Below, in pieces: positions 1-8,966 of a stretch of 64,000 bases of DNA (position 1 is the first letter of the stretch; each line of letters opens with the position of its first letter). The notes under the pieces are model-generated. The model ran no database searches and had not been told where the DNA came from. It saw nothing but the letters and a program-made list of their open reading frames with translations. Position numbers and translations under genes: made by a program. The stretch comes from Pseudomonas frederiksbergensis (GTDB taxonomy: Bacteria > Pseudomonadota > Gammaproteobacteria > Pseudomonadales > Pseudomonadaceae). Location: positions 434,001-498,000 of the forward strand of contig NZ_MOBM01000038.1 of the NCBI RefSeq assembly GCF_003732275.1, in the 5' to 3' direction.

Positions 1-1274
1 AGAAGCAGATCAACGAGGTGTTGGGCATCCACAAAGGCCTGACCGGCAAAGTCGCGACCAAGCGCACGCTGGAACTGTTGGAAATGGTGGGCATCCCCGA
101 GCCCGAGAAGCGTCTCAAGGCCCTGCCCCACGAATTGTCCGGCGGCCAGCGCCAGCGGGTAATGATCGCGATGGCCCTGGCCAATGAGCCGGAATTGCTG
201 ATCGCCGACGAACCGACCACGGCGCTGGACGTGACCGTTCAACTGAAAATTCTCGAACTGCTCAAGGAATTGCAGGCCCGTCTGGGCATGGCGTTGTTAC
301 TGATCAGTCATGATTTGAACCTTGTACGAAGAATTGCGCATCGCGTATGTGTCATGCAGCGCGGTTGCATCGTCGAACAGGCATCGTGCGAAGAATTGTT
401 CCGCGCGCCGCAGCATCCGTACACGCGGGAACTGCTGGCAGCGGAGCCCAGCGGGACGCCTGCGACCAATGTGATTGGCCCGCCGTTGCTGCAGGTCGAG
501 GACCTGAAAGTCTGGTTCCCGATCAAGAAAGGCTTTCTGAAAAAGACCGTGGACCATATCAAAGCGGTGGACGGTATCAATTTCAGCCTGCCCCAGGGCC
601 AGACTCTGGGGATTGTGGGAGAAAGCGGTTCCGGCAAGTCGACGCTCGGCCTGGCAATATTGCGGCTGATCGGTAGCAAAGGCGCCATCCGTTTTGAAGG
701 CAAGCAGCTAGACTGCCTGACGCAGCAACAGATTCGACCTCTGCGGCGGGAGATGCAGGTGGTGTTCCAGGACCCGTTCGGCAGCCTGAGCCCACGGATG
801 TGCGTGAGCCAGATCGTCGGCGAAGGCCTGCGGATCCACAAGATGGGCACCGAGGCAGGACAGGAACAAGCGATTATTGCGGCACTCAAGGAGGTAGGTC
901 TGGACCCGGAAACCCGGCACCGCTACCCCCACGAATTTTCCGGTGGGCAACGGCAAAGAATCGCCATTGCCCGGGCATTAGTGCTAAAACCGGCGTTGAT
1001 TCTGCTGGACGAGCCGACTTCGGCCCTCGACCGCACCGTGCAACGCCAAGTGGTGGAGCTGCTACGTTCACTGCAAACCAAGTACAACCTGACGTATTTG
1101 TTTATCAGCCATGACCTGGCTGTCGTCAAAGCGCTGAGCCACCAGCTGATGGTGGTCAAGCATGGCCAAGTGGTCGAACAGGGAGACGCGCAAAGTATCT
1201 TTGCCGCCCCCAAACATCCGTATACACAGCAGTTGCTGGAAGCCGCTTTTCTGGCACCAGCCACTGCGCAATAA
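1..1274 (+). CDS. yejF: Dipeptide/oligopeptide ABC transporter ATP-binding protein, YejF-like (5' end missing)
   Basis: Cytoplasmic ATPase of a peptide importer with two nucleotide-binding domains in one chain. The frame is open from base 3, and the first Walker A lies before the window, so this is the C-terminal part of a protein that is about 530 residues in the YejF family. The first domain shows the signature LSGGQRQRV and Walker B LLIADEPTTALD. The second starts near base 490 and has Walker A GESGSGKST, signature FSGGQRQRI and Walker B LILLDEPTSALD. Each domain ends in an oligopeptide-type tail (HPYT followed by R/Q-x-LL). fabI follows 21 bases after the stop, so the two may be co-transcribed. 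The internal GTG at 18 is unlikely to be the real start. YejF is the best fit; DppDF-type fusions are the alternative. Confidence 0.9.
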   Translation, partial: KQINEVLGIHKGLTGKVATKRTLELLEMVGIPEPEKRLKALPHELSGGQRQRVMIAMALANEPELLIADEPTTALDVTVQLKILELLKELQARLGMALLLISHDLNLVRRIAHRVCVMQRGCIVEQASCEELFRAPQHPYTRELLAAEPSGTPATNVIGPPLLQVEDLKVWFPIKKGFLKKTVDHIKAVDGINFSLPQGQTLGIVGESGSGKSTLGLAILRLIGSKGAIRFEGKQLDCLTQQQIRPLRREMQVVFQDPFGSLSPRMCVSQIVGEGLRIHKMGTEAGQEQAIIAALKEVGLDPETRHRYPHEFSGGQRQRIAIARALVLKPALILLDEPTSALDRTVQRQVVELLRSLQTKYNLTYLFISHDLAVVKALSHQLMVVKHGQVVEQGDAQSIFAAPKHPYTQQLLEAAFLAPATAQ

Positions 1275-1295
1275 ACCTGAAAAGAGGAGCAACAC

Positions 1296-2090
1296 ATGGG
1301 TTTTCTCGCCGGTAAGCGCGTACTGATCGTCGGTGTCGCCAGCAAGCTGTCCATCGCATCCGGCATCGCTGCCGCCATGCATCGCGAGGGCGCTGAGCTT
1401 GCCTTCACTTATCAGAACGACAAACTCAAGGGTCGTGTCGAAGAATTCGCACAAGGCTGGGGCTCGAGCCCTGAGCTGTGCTTCCCGTGCGACGTGGCCA
1501 GCGATGAAGAAATCGCCAAGGTCTTCGAAGCACTGAGCAAGAAGTGGGACGGCCTGGATTGCATCGTGCATTCCGTCGGCTTCGCCCCGGGCGACCAACT
1601 GGACGGCGACTTCACCGAAGCCACCACCCGTGAAGGTTTCCGCATCGCTCACGACATCAGCGCCTACAGCTTCGTGGCCCTGGCCAAGGCTGGCCGCGAA
1701 ATGATGAAAGGCCGCAATGGCAGCCTGCTGACCCTGTCGTACCTGGGCGCCGAGCGCACCATGCCGAACTACAACGTAATGGGCATGGCCAAGGCTTCTC
1801 TGGAAGCGGGCGTGCGTTACCTGGCCGGCTCCCTGGGCCCGGATGGCACCCGCGTGAACTGCGTATCGGCTGGCCCGATCCGCACCCTCGCCGCTTCCGG
1901 CATCAAGAACTTCCGCAAAATGCTGGCCGCCAACGAAGCGCAAACCCCGCTGCGTCGTAACGTCACCATCGACGAAGTCGGCAACGCCGGCGCCTTCCTG
2001 TGCTCGGACCTGGCGTCCGGCATCAGCGGCGAAATCATGTACGTAGACGGCGGCTTCAACACCACCGCCATGGGCAACATCGAAGAGTGA
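1296..2090 (+). CDS. fabI: Enoyl-[acyl-carrier-protein] reductase (NADH), FabI
   Basis: Reduces trans-2-enoyl-ACP to acyl-ACP in the last step of each fatty acid elongation cycle; FabI is the classical triclosan target. The 264-residue length matches the family. The N-terminus has the divergent SDR nucleotide motif GVASKLSIASG. The active site has the FabI spacing, a tyrosine in SYLGAERTMPN followed by Y-x6-K in YNVMGMAK. The end carries the usual GEIMYVDGGF segment. The ATG has a strong ribosome-binding site (aaagaggag, about 6 bases upstream). A clear intrinsic terminator follows within 25 bases, so fabI ends its transcription unit. Confidence 0.97.
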   Translation: MGFLAGKRVLIVGVASKLSIASGIAAAMHREGAELAFTYQNDKLKGRVEEFAQGWGSSPELCFPCDVASDEEIAKVFEALSKKWDGLDCIVHSVGFAPGDQLDGDFTEATTREGFRIAHDISAYSFVALAKAGREMMKGRNGSLLTLSYLGAERTMPNYNVMGMAKASLEAGVRYLAGSLGPDGTRVNCVSAGPIRTLAASGIKNFRKMLAANEAQTPLRRNVTIDEVGNAGAFLCSDLASGISGEIMYVDGGFNTTAMGNIEE

Positions 2091-2110
2091 TCTTCGGTTA
2101 GCCATGAAGA

Positions 2111-2135
2111 AACCCGCCGATTGGCGGGTTTTTTT
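2111..2135 (+). terminator. Intrinsic terminator of fabI
   Basis: An 8-bp perfect stem (aacccgcc / ggcgggtt) closes a 4-base loop and is followed by a run of T. It lies about 20 bases after the fabI stop. Confidence 0.9.
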
Positions 2136-2164
2136 ATGCCTGCCATTTCAAAATCGATGCAATT

Positions 2165-2262
2165 CCCCTGTGGGAGCGAGCCTGCTCGCGATAGCGGTTC
2201 GTCAGTCGATACATGCAGTGCGTCTGACATTGTCATCGCGAGCAGGCTCGCTCCCACAGGGG
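2165..2262. repeat. REPIN, GCGAGCAGGCTCGC type
   Basis: Two inverted copies (2165-2192 and 2235-2262) of the 28-base unit that begins cccctgtgggagcgagcc face each other across about 42 bases. It sits between the fabI terminator and the LysR remnant. Confidence 0.9.
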
Positions 2263-2269
2263 ATGGTGG

Positions 2270-2560
2270 TCAGTCGTCGATTTTCGTCAAACACCGCGCA
2301 AACAACTGCTGGAATAGCGAAACACCCAGCCCGCATTCGACCATTTTGACGATAGCTTCCAGCTCATCCAGCTCCAGAGCCACCGGCACATCGATCTGCT
2401 GCTCGCGTAAAAAGCGAGCCACCAGGCGCCCACCGAACGAATTGCGGTCGTAGCGTACGTGCGGATGGTTGGCGAGCAGCTGCAGCGGGTCGTCACCCTC
2501 AAGACCTGCCGGCACGATCAGCACAAATGGCTCCCGCCCCTTGCGGCAACGCTCTGGAGT
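2270..2560 (-). pseudogene. LysR-type regulator remnant (C-terminal effector-domain fragment)
   Basis: The minus-strand frame encodes only the last part of a LysR effector-binding domain: REPFVLIVPAG, then HPHVRYDRNSFGGR, ELDELEAIVKMVECGLGVSL and a short tail. These are the usual LysR segments in the usual order. There is no DNA-binding domain and no first half of the effector domain. An in-frame stop lies at 2561-2563, just upstream of the recognisable homology, and the next full gene upstream is an unrelated diguanylate cyclase. The only in-frame start, a GTG at 2522-2524, would give an 84-residue protein that cannot bind DNA. A decayed gene is the likely reading. Confidence 0.7.
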
Positions 2561-2632
2561 TCAAGGCGTTCAGGAATATCGATCAGTTGTTCGCCAAATG
2601 ATCCGCCCGACCGTTGACGCCAGCTCCACCAT

Positions 2633-3256
2633 TCAACAATGACGAGCATCAAATTCCCGGGCGTACAGCGCTTTATCGGCCAAGGCCAGCAAGTCTTCCG
2701 CCGTCTGGTGCAGCCGAGAATCAAACTCGATCTGCCCGACACTGAAGCGAATGTCATAGCCACGATGCGCCGTGGCATTGCGTTCATCGAGTATTTCTTC
2801 GAGGCGCGCTCTGATCGCGGCGATTTCCACGGCGTCGGCGCCGGTCAACAAGGCAGCAAACTCATCGCTGCCGAGCCGGCCGATCACATCGCTTTCACGA
2901 AAGGCGATGCGTAGCACATCGGCGAAGGTTTTCAGGGCATTGTCGCCCTCGGCGCGACCGTACAGCTGATTGATGCGCTTGAAGTCATCAAGGTCGAAAA
3001 ACAGCAGGGTCGCGGGTTTGCCCAACTGCTGACAGGCCTCCAGCCCCAATTGAGCCAAGGCCTCAAACCCATGACGATTGGAGAGCAGCGTCAGTTCATC
3101 CATGCTCGCCATCTGCACGCCCATCAGCGCTTGCTCGGCCTTGCGGGCCAGATCGCGCAGTACATCGCGATCCTGCACTGCACTGTCGAGGACGTTCGGC
3201 GCACGCAAAGTGTCTGCGCCAGCGCCGCGTTTAACCGGTTTGCCTGGGGTTAACAT
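2633..3256 (-). CDS. GGDEF-domain diguanylate cyclase (GSDEF signature)
   Basis: Predicted to make cyclic di-GMP from two GTP. This 207-residue cytoplasmic protein has a short N-terminal helical stretch (about residues 1-50) and one GGDEF domain. Recognisable parts are DELTLLSNRHGF, the metal-site strand FFDLDDFKRIN, GRAEGDNAL, the signature GRLGSDEF and the end motif ADKALYA. The second signature glycine is serine; GSDEF can be active, but here it is untested. No inhibitory-site RxxD is obvious just before the signature. The chain stops soon after ALYA with the tail REFDARHC, close to the LysR remnant, so the 3' end may have been altered. ATG at 3256 is preferred over GTG at 3259 because GGAG sits 8 bases upstream. 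Confidence 0.85.
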   Translation of the reverse strand: MLTPGKPVKRGAGADTLRAPNVLDSAVQDRDVLRDLARKAEQALMGVQMASMDELTLLSNRHGFEALAQLGLEACQQLGKPATLLFFDLDDFKRINQLYGRAEGDNALKTFADVLRIAFRESDVIGRLGSDEFAALLTGADAVEIAAIRARLEEILDERNATAHRGYDIRFSVGQIEFDSRLHQTAEDLLALADKALYAREFDARHC

Positions 3257-3329
3257 CACTCACTCCTTGATGGGTATGAACGTTAGAGTCGTTCACACCC
3301 GATATGACTCCCTATAAACGCGCCGCTGG

Positions 3330-3908
3330 TCAGCTTCCTGCCACCGGACACGGCCCTCCAGCATCCGCCCAGAGCTTGAACTGGGTGACAAAGATGTCGT
3401 GGGGCACCGGTACCGGCGCCCGCCCCTCACCCGGATTCCAACCCCAAAGCACCAGCTTATCGTCGCTGACGTGCTTGATCAGCGCCGCAAAATCACGGTC
3501 GCCATTACTGGAACGGTCCTTGATCATCGCGCACAACTTGTCGGCCGGCAGGCCGATCCAGGCCATCTTGTGCGCGGCCGGCGGCAGGCTCCAATGCGGC
3601 GCTCCGGGCGGCGCGTGAGGGCCATAACTGGCCGGCGGATTGCTTTCGGCATGACAACTGGCACACGGCAAACCGGCCGCTCCCTTGCCATCAAGGCCGC
3701 GAACCACATTCATTGCGTGAGCAATACCGGCGTCGAACTGCAACGGCGAATCGCCGGGGATATGACAATTCTGACAACGCGGGCTCTGGAACACTTTCTG
3801 CACCGTGTCGAACGCCTTCACCGCCTCTTTATCGTCAGCGAACAGGTCCGAGGTATAGCTACCCAGGCCAATCAACATCACCGCACCCCAAAATATATGT
3901 CGTCTCAT
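3330..3908 (-). CDS. Exported c-type cytochrome-like protein with two CxxCH motifs
   Basis: A 192-residue protein with an N-terminal hydrophobic export signal (residues 1-24, ending near DLFA). Haem-attachment motifs are CQNCH (45-49) and CASCH (82-86). The rest is rich in Pro, Gly and His. The gene starts one base after the stop of the molybdenum subunit and is third in the operon. It therefore probably accepts electrons from that enzyme in the periplasm, as cytochromes do in some isoquinoline- and aldehyde-oxidoreductase operons. It does not match a standard short cytochrome c domain; similar proteins are usually annotated as isoquinoline 1-oxidoreductase-associated or hypothetical. Confidence 0.75.
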   Translation of the reverse strand: MRRHIFWGAVMLIGLGSYTSDLFADDKEAVKAFDTVQKVFQSPRCQNCHIPGDSPLQFDAGIAHAMNVVRGLDGKGAAGLPCASCHAESNPPASYGPHAPPGAPHWSLPPAAHKMAWIGLPADKLCAMIKDRSSNGDRDFAALIKHVSDDKLVLWGWNPGEGRAPVPVPHDIFVTQFKLWADAGGPCPVAGS

Positions 3909-3909
3909 C

Positions 3910-6078
3910 TCACACCCCCGACAGTTGCAACGGCAGTTCCCGCAGACGCTGCCCGGTCAGGGCAAACACCGCGTTCGCCACTGCCGGCGCCACCGGAGGC
4001 ACACCGACCTCGCCGATGCCGCCGGGCTTGTCGCTGCTGGGGACGATATGCACCTCGACCACCGGCATCTCGTTCAGGCGCAGGACCTGATAGTCGTGAT
4101 AATTGGACTGCTCAACCTGACCGTTCTTGAACGTCAGTTTGCTGTGCAAGGTAAATCCGAGACCGAAGGTGATGCCCGATTCCATCTGCGCCGCGATGCC
4201 CTGCGGGTTGACCGCAATGCCGCAATCCACCGCACACACCACCCGATGCACGCGAATCGCCAGGTTGTCCTGGGATACCTCGGCCACCTGGGCGACGTAA
4301 CTGCCGAAGGACTCATGCACCGCCACGCCCAATGCGTGACCGTCCGGCAAGGGTGCTTTCCAGTCGGCTTTTTCCACCGCCAGATTCAGCACGCCCAAAT
4401 GCCGTGGATGCGCCTTGAGCAAGGCTCGTCGATATTCCACCGGATCCTTGCCGGCGGCGTCTGCCAGTTCATCGATCAACGACTCCATGACGAATGCAGT
4501 GTGGGTGTGCCCCACCGAACGCAACCACAGCACGCTGATGCCGGTTTGCGGTGAATGCAGATCCACCTGATGGTTGGCCAGCCCCTCAAGGTAAGGGCTG
4601 TCGGCCACGCCTTCGACGGAGGTTTTGTCGACGCCATCCTTGACCATGGTCGCCGCGAACGACGTGCCCGTCAGAATTGACTGGCCGACCAGCACATGCT
4701 TCCAAGCCATTGGCATGCCGTCGGCACCCAGCCCGATGCGCGCCTGATGCAAGAACGCCGAGCGGTAGTAACCGCCGCGAATGTCATCCTCTCGGGCCCA
4801 GACGGTTTTCACCGGCCCGCCCGCTGCCTTGGCGACGTACACGGCTTCGCTGACAAAATCCGAGGTCGGATTGGCCCGTCGCCCGAAACCGCCGCCGAGG
4901 AATTGGGTGTGGATCTCTACCTGTTCGGGTTTGAGCCCAGTGATCTTCCCCGCGATCATCTGATCCAGCGTTTGAAACTGCGTGCCGGTCCATATTTCGC
5001 ATTTGTCCTTGGAGATTTTCACCGTGCAATTGAGCGGTTCCATCGGCGCATGAGCCAGGTACGGCACGCTGTATTCAGCCTCAATCGTTTTCACCGCTTT
5101 GCCCAGCGTCGCCGTTGCATCCCCGGCCTGACTGGCGGAAGTGCCAGGGGTGGCGGCGAGTTTACGAAAGCTCTCCAGCAGTTGTTGGCTGTCGAGCCCG
5201 GCGTTCGGCCCCAGGTCCCATTCGACCTTAAGCGCATCACGCCCCAGCTTCGCCGCCCAATAATGATCGGCAATCACCGCGACACCCGTGGGCACCTGCA
5301 CCACTTTGTGTACGCCCGGCACCGCCAGCGCCTCGGCGCCTTCGAAGGATTTGACGCTGCCACCGAACACCGGTGGACGAGCGACCAGCGCCGTCATGAG
5401 CCCGTCGAATTGCACGTCTATGCCAAACTTGGCTCGCCCGGTGATTTTCTCCGGGGTGTCGAGGCGCTTGGTGGGTTTGCCGATGACCTTCCAGTCTTTG
5501 GCTTCCTTGAACTTGATCGAGGCCGGATCCGGCACCGGCAACTTGGCGGCGTCATCCGCCAGTTCGCCGTAAGTGGCGCGTTTGTCGCCGGCAATGACCA
5601 CGCCCGACTCGGTGCGGATCTGCGAAGGTGCCACGTCGAATCGCTTGGCGGCCGCCTCGATCAGCATCAAGCGCGCCGCCGCTCCGGCCTGGCGATAGCG
5701 ATTGAACTCCATCCAGGTCGACGTCGAACCGCCGGTAATCTGCATTCCGCCAAACGCCGGCAGGCCATAATCGGCGGCCGAGGCCGGCGCATGTTCGACA
5801 TGGATTTTCGACCAGTCGGCGTCCAGCTCTTCGGCGATCAACATGGTCAGGCCGGTCCAGATGCCCTGGCCCATTTCCGAATGGCCGAGCAGCACGGTGA
5901 TGCTGTTGTCGTTGCCAACGCGTAAAAAGGCATTGGGTGCGAAGACGTTTCCTTGATTCTCGGCCCCGAGGGCAAAGCGATTGGCACCCGGGATGACAAA
6001 TGCCACCACCAGACCGCCGCCCAGCACTGCGCTGCCCTTGAGAAAACCGCGACGCGAGACAGGGTTGATTCTGTTCAT
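3910..6078 (-). CDS. Xanthine dehydrogenase-family molybdopterin-binding subunit (IorB/aldehyde oxidoreductase-like)
   Basis: Large catalytic subunit of a periplasmic molybdenum hydroxylase, 722 residues. The N-terminus has a twin-arginine signal (SRRGFLKGS, residues 8-16) and a hydrophobic stretch, so the cofactor-loaded enzyme is probably exported folded. Molybdopterin-domain features include GHSEMGQGIWTG near residue 65, GGGFGRR near 395 and the C-terminal PGGIGEVGVPPVAPA, whose glutamate is the expected catalytic base. Length and layout fit the isoquinoline 1-oxidoreductase beta / membrane-bound aldehyde dehydrogenase group. The gene lies between the [2Fe-2S] subunit (24-base gap) and the cytochrome (1-base gap). 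The substrate cannot be read from the sequence; aldehydes or N-heterocycles are the usual possibilities. Confidence 0.88.
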   Translation of the reverse strand: MNRINPVSRRGFLKGSAVLGGGLVVAFVIPGANRFALGAENQGNVFAPNAFLRVGNDNSITVLLGHSEMGQGIWTGLTMLIAEELDADWSKIHVEHAPASAADYGLPAFGGMQITGGSTSTWMEFNRYRQAGAAARLMLIEAAAKRFDVAPSQIRTESGVVIAGDKRATYGELADDAAKLPVPDPASIKFKEAKDWKVIGKPTKRLDTPEKITGRAKFGIDVQFDGLMTALVARPPVFGGSVKSFEGAEALAVPGVHKVVQVPTGVAVIADHYWAAKLGRDALKVEWDLGPNAGLDSQQLLESFRKLAATPGTSASQAGDATATLGKAVKTIEAEYSVPYLAHAPMEPLNCTVKISKDKCEIWTGTQFQTLDQMIAGKITGLKPEQVEIHTQFLGGGFGRRANPTSDFVSEAVYVAKAAGGPVKTVWAREDDIRGGYYRSAFLHQARIGLGADGMPMAWKHVLVGQSILTGTSFAATMVKDGVDKTSVEGVADSPYLEGLANHQVDLHSPQTGISVLWLRSVGHTHTAFVMESLIDELADAAGKDPVEYRRALLKAHPRHLGVLNLAVEKADWKAPLPDGHALGVAVHESFGSYVAQVAEVSQDNLAIRVHRVVCAVDCGIAVNPQGIAAQMESGITFGLGFTLHSKLTFKNGQVEQSNYHDYQVLRLNEMPVVEVHIVPSSDKPGGIGEVGVPPVAPAVANAVFALTGQRLRELPLQLSGV

Positions 6079-6102
6079 GGGTCAGCTTCCTTAGACGTGG
6101 TA

Positions 6103-6558
6103 TCAACCGATCTCGGCGGCACGTTTGACCGCGGCGCGGATTCTTGGGTAGGTGCCGCAGCGGCAAATGTTGCCGGACAGCGCCTGGTCGATGTCACTGT
6201 CGGTGGGCTTGGGGATCTTCGCCAGCAACGCGGCCGCCGACATGATCTGCCCCGATTGACAATAACCGCACTGGACGACATCGAGCTCGGCCCAGGCTTG
6301 CTGGACCGGGTGCGAGCCGTCGGCGGACAAGCCTTCGATGGTGAGAATTTTCTGCCCGTTGGCCACCGCCGTGGCGGGCGTGATGCAGGAGCGCAGCGGC
6401 GCGCCGTCGACGTGTACGGTGCAAGCGCCACACTGGGCCATGCCGCAACCGAATTTGGTGCCCGTCAGGTGCGCGACATCGCGCAGTACCCAGAGCAACG
6501 GCATGTCTGCGGGGACATCCAGTTCCTGGTCTTTGCCATTGATATTAAGGGTCAGCAT
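6103..6558 (-). CDS. [2Fe-2S] subunit of the molybdenum hydroxylase (IorA-like)
   Basis: A 151-residue electron-transfer subunit. The plant-type ferredoxin cluster is bound by CGMAQCGAC with a later cysteine in RSCITPA. The second cluster is bound by QCGYCQSGQIM and NICRCGTYPRIR. These are the two characteristic [2Fe-2S] sites of the xanthine oxidase family. There is no signal peptide of its own, which is normal because it can be carried out by the Tat signal of its partner. It is the first gene of a three-gene minus-strand operon with the molybdopterin subunit and the cytochrome. Confidence 0.92.
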   Translation of the reverse strand: MLTLNINGKDQELDVPADMPLLWVLRDVAHLTGTKFGCGMAQCGACTVHVDGAPLRSCITPATAVANGQKILTIEGLSADGSHPVQQAWAELDVVQCGYCQSGQIMSAAALLAKIPKPTDSDIDQALSGNICRCGTYPRIRAAVKRAAEIG

Positions 6559-6783
6559 TGCGAATTTCCTCAGACTCAGGGGGCGTTACGCGCGCCTTGG
6601 GTTATCCATACAGCTAAGCGCAATTTGACCCACTAGCCATGTTCATCGACCACCGGTCGCCCTCCATTCGCTCCAAACGGGTTGGGGGAATTCTCACGAT
6701 TTGTCGATCTATGGCACAACCGGACCACCGCAGGCTGACTACGCTGATAATCCAGAGTGATTAACCCGCAGAGGAGCACCGCC

Positions 6784-7287
6784 ATGCACCGCGTTCAAAA
6801 ACTCACGCCCTGCCTGTGGTTCGACGATCAGGCCGAGGATGCCGCGAAGTTTTACTGCGCGATCTTCGATCATTCCAAAATCGCCGGCATCACCCATTAC
6901 GGCAAGGCCGGTCAGGAAATCCATGGCCGGCCGGAAGGTTCGGTGATGACCGTCAGTTTCGAACTCGATGGGCAGAGCTTCACCAACCTTAACGGCGGCC
7001 CGGTTTTCAAGTTCAATGAGGCGATCTCATTCCAGGTCAATTGCCACACTCAGGAAGAAGTCGACCACTTCTGGGGACGCCTTTCTGCGGGCGGTCCCGT
7101 TGAAGCCCAGCAATGCGGCTGGCTCAAGGATAAATTCGGCGTGTCGTGGCAAATTGTGCCCGTGGCGTTGATGGACATGATGAAAGACCCCGATACAGGC
7201 AAATCCCAGCGTGCCATGGCAGCGATGCTGCAAATGAAAAAACTCGACATTGCCACGCTGCAACGAGCCTTTGACAACGAGAGCTAA
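6784..7287 (+). CDS. VOC-superfamily PhnB/3-demethylubiquinone methyltransferase-like protein
   Basis: A 167-residue cytoplasmic protein of the glyoxalase fold. It opens with QKLTPCLWFDDQAEDAAKFY, carries SFELDGQSF and NGGPVF, and ends with CGWLKDKFGVSWQIVP, the usual order for PhnB-like proteins. Many are mis-annotated as methyltransferases; no methyl-donor site is visible, and the substrate is unknown. ATG at 6784 is preferred to the upstream in-frame start at 6757 because gaggag lies 7 bases before it. The AraC regulator starts 34 bases after the stop, so the two may share a transcript. Confidence 0.8.
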   Translation: MHRVQKLTPCLWFDDQAEDAAKFYCAIFDHSKIAGITHYGKAGQEIHGRPEGSVMTVSFELDGQSFTNLNGGPVFKFNEAISFQVNCHTQEEVDHFWGRLSAGGPVEAQQCGWLKDKFGVSWQIVPVALMDMMKDPDTGKSQRAMAAMLQMKKLDIATLQRAFDNES

Positions 7288-7321
7288 TACACTCGAGCGC
7301 TGGCCTGCCGAGGAAATCGAG

Positions 7322-8155
7322 ATGAAGCACACCGTCGCCAAAGATGCAGACAAAGCCCCGCGCTTCTGGCGTGACGACGCCCTGCCCTTCATCGAAGCCC
7401 GCTCCATCGCCGACGGTCGCGAGGTCTGCTACAGCCGGCATTCCCACGCGCATTTTTCTATCGGGGCGATCACCGCCGGGCGCAGTACCTATATCCACGA
7501 GCAATCGGAATATCAGGTCAGTGCCGGCACCGTGGTGCTGATGAATCCGGGCGATGTGCATGCCTGCAATCCGATCGACGACCAGCCGTGGTCGTACCTG
7601 ATGCTGTACGTCGAGACGCCTTGGCTGACCGATTTGCAGCATCAGCTCGGCTTCAGCCAGGACTTGGCGTTTCGCCGGTTTTCCATCACCCACAATCGTG
7701 ATGTCGAGCTGTTTACCGGCCTGAAGAATTTGTACGAGGTGTTGGTCGACCCGCAGCAAGAGGTGCTGTGCAAGCACAGCGCGGCGCTGGAGTTTTTCAC
7801 CGAGGTGCAACAGCGGCTCAACCCCGTCGATCAACCGCTGCGCGAACCCAATTTCAAGCTGGAACGGGCCGCCGACTTTATCCGCGACAACTGCACACAG
7901 ATGCTCAAACTCGAAGACATTTGCGAGGTGGCGCAACTATCGCCGTCGTACCTGATCCGCGCGTTCAAGCAGCATTACGGCATGACGCCCCATGCGTTCC
8001 TGGTCAACCGGCGCATCCAGTTCGCCCGGGATCGACTGCGCAGCGGCAAGCTGATCGCCGATGTGGCGCTGGAAGCCGGGTTTGCCGATCAGGCGCATTT
8101 TCAACGCGCGTTCAAACAGCATCTGGCGGCGACACCGGGGCAGTACCGCGGCTAA
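7322..8155 (+). CDS. AraC-family transcriptional regulator
   Basis: A 277-residue regulator. Residues about 15-150 form the AraC-type cupin sensor, with HSHAHFSIG and MNPGDVHACNP. Residues about 185-277 form the double helix-turn-helix, with LEDICEVAQLSPSYLIRAF and DVALEAGFADQAHFQRAFK ending in TPGQYRG. The ATG at 7322 follows gaggaaa. It converges on the LysE-type exporter 66 bases downstream; AraC/LysE neighbours of this kind are common in Pseudomonas and suggest control of amino-acid efflux, which is inference. Confidence 0.9.
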   Translation: MKHTVAKDADKAPRFWRDDALPFIEARSIADGREVCYSRHSHAHFSIGAITAGRSTYIHEQSEYQVSAGTVVLMNPGDVHACNPIDDQPWSYLMLYVETPWLTDLQHQLGFSQDLAFRRFSITHNRDVELFTGLKNLYEVLVDPQQEVLCKHSAALEFFTEVQQRLNPVDQPLREPNFKLERAADFIRDNCTQMLKLEDICEVAQLSPSYLIRAFKQHYGMTPHAFLVNRRIQFARDRLRSGKLIADVALEAGFADQAHFQRAFKQHLAATPGQYRG

Positions 8156-8221
8156 CTCAACCTCCCTCGCCACAAGTCTTGATGGGTGGAGCTCCCACAT
8201 TAAGGGAAACACCCTCCAGAT

Positions 8222-8809
8222 CTACGGCAACAGCAAATACGCCGCACTCACCGCCAGCAGCAACGCCATGACCCGATTGAACAGCCGTATCCCCGCAGGA
8301 TTGCTCAGGTAGCCGCGCAAAAACGTCCCGACATACACCCAGCAACCCACCGACAAGTAACAGATCACCAGATACACCGCCGCAAACTGCCACACCAACC
8401 GCGCTTCGCCATCGGCGACAAACGCGCCCATCCCCGCCACACAGGCCAGCCAGGCTTTCGGGTTGAGCCATTGCATCACCGCGCCATACAGCATCGACGG
8501 CGCCCGACCGGACTCCCTGGCATCGAGCTGACCGTTATCAGTGGCCAATTTGAAAGCCATGAACAACAGAAACGCCACCCCCGCCCATTGCACCACCCGT
8601 GTCAGCGCCGGCCAACGCTGTAACACCTCATGCAAACCCAACCCCATCAGCACCAACAGCAGAACAAACCCCAAGGTCGCCCCGGCCACATGCCGCTGGC
8701 TCGCGCGGAAACCGAACTGCGCCCCCGAGCTCAACGCCACAATATTCACCGGCCCCGGCGTTATAGAGGCGACCAGCGCAAACGCGGCCATGGAAAGAAT
8801 CAGACTCAT
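8222..8809 (-). CDS. LysE/RhtB-family exporter
   Basis: A 195-residue inner-membrane protein with about six hydrophobic helices. The family signature TPGPVNIVALSSG lies near residue 17, and the second-half motif AVMQWLNPKAWL near residue 110. The family exports amino acids or derivatives; the substrate is not readable. It converges with the AraC regulator. Confidence 0.88.
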   Translation of the reverse strand: MSLILSMAAFALVASITPGPVNIVALSSGAQFGFRASQRHVAGATLGFVLLLVLMGLGLHEVLQRWPALTRVVQWAGVAFLLFMAFKLATDNGQLDARESGRAPSMLYGAVMQWLNPKAWLACVAGMGAFVADGEARLVWQFAAVYLVICYLSVGCWVYVGTFLRGYLSNPAGIRLFNRVMALLLAVSAAYLLLP

Positions 8810-8966
8810 CGCACACCTGCTTCAAATCAAGGAATACAGGTCCACGGTAACCAGAGCATTGCTCGGGGTATTGAAGAAAATTGCTCTTGCCAAACGCTTC
8901 AACCCGTTGCCCAAGCCTGTAGAAAGTGCGCTCAGCGGCCTGGCCTGAGTTCGTCAGCGCATAAAA

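Noticed and set aside
1068..2105. A 345-codon minus-strand frame opposite fabI
   Set aside because: Antisense shadow of fabI and the end of the ABC gene.
2104..2349. 81-codon frame after fabI
   Set aside because: It is made of the terminator and REP sequence (VGASLLAIA-type translation seen at every REP of this type).
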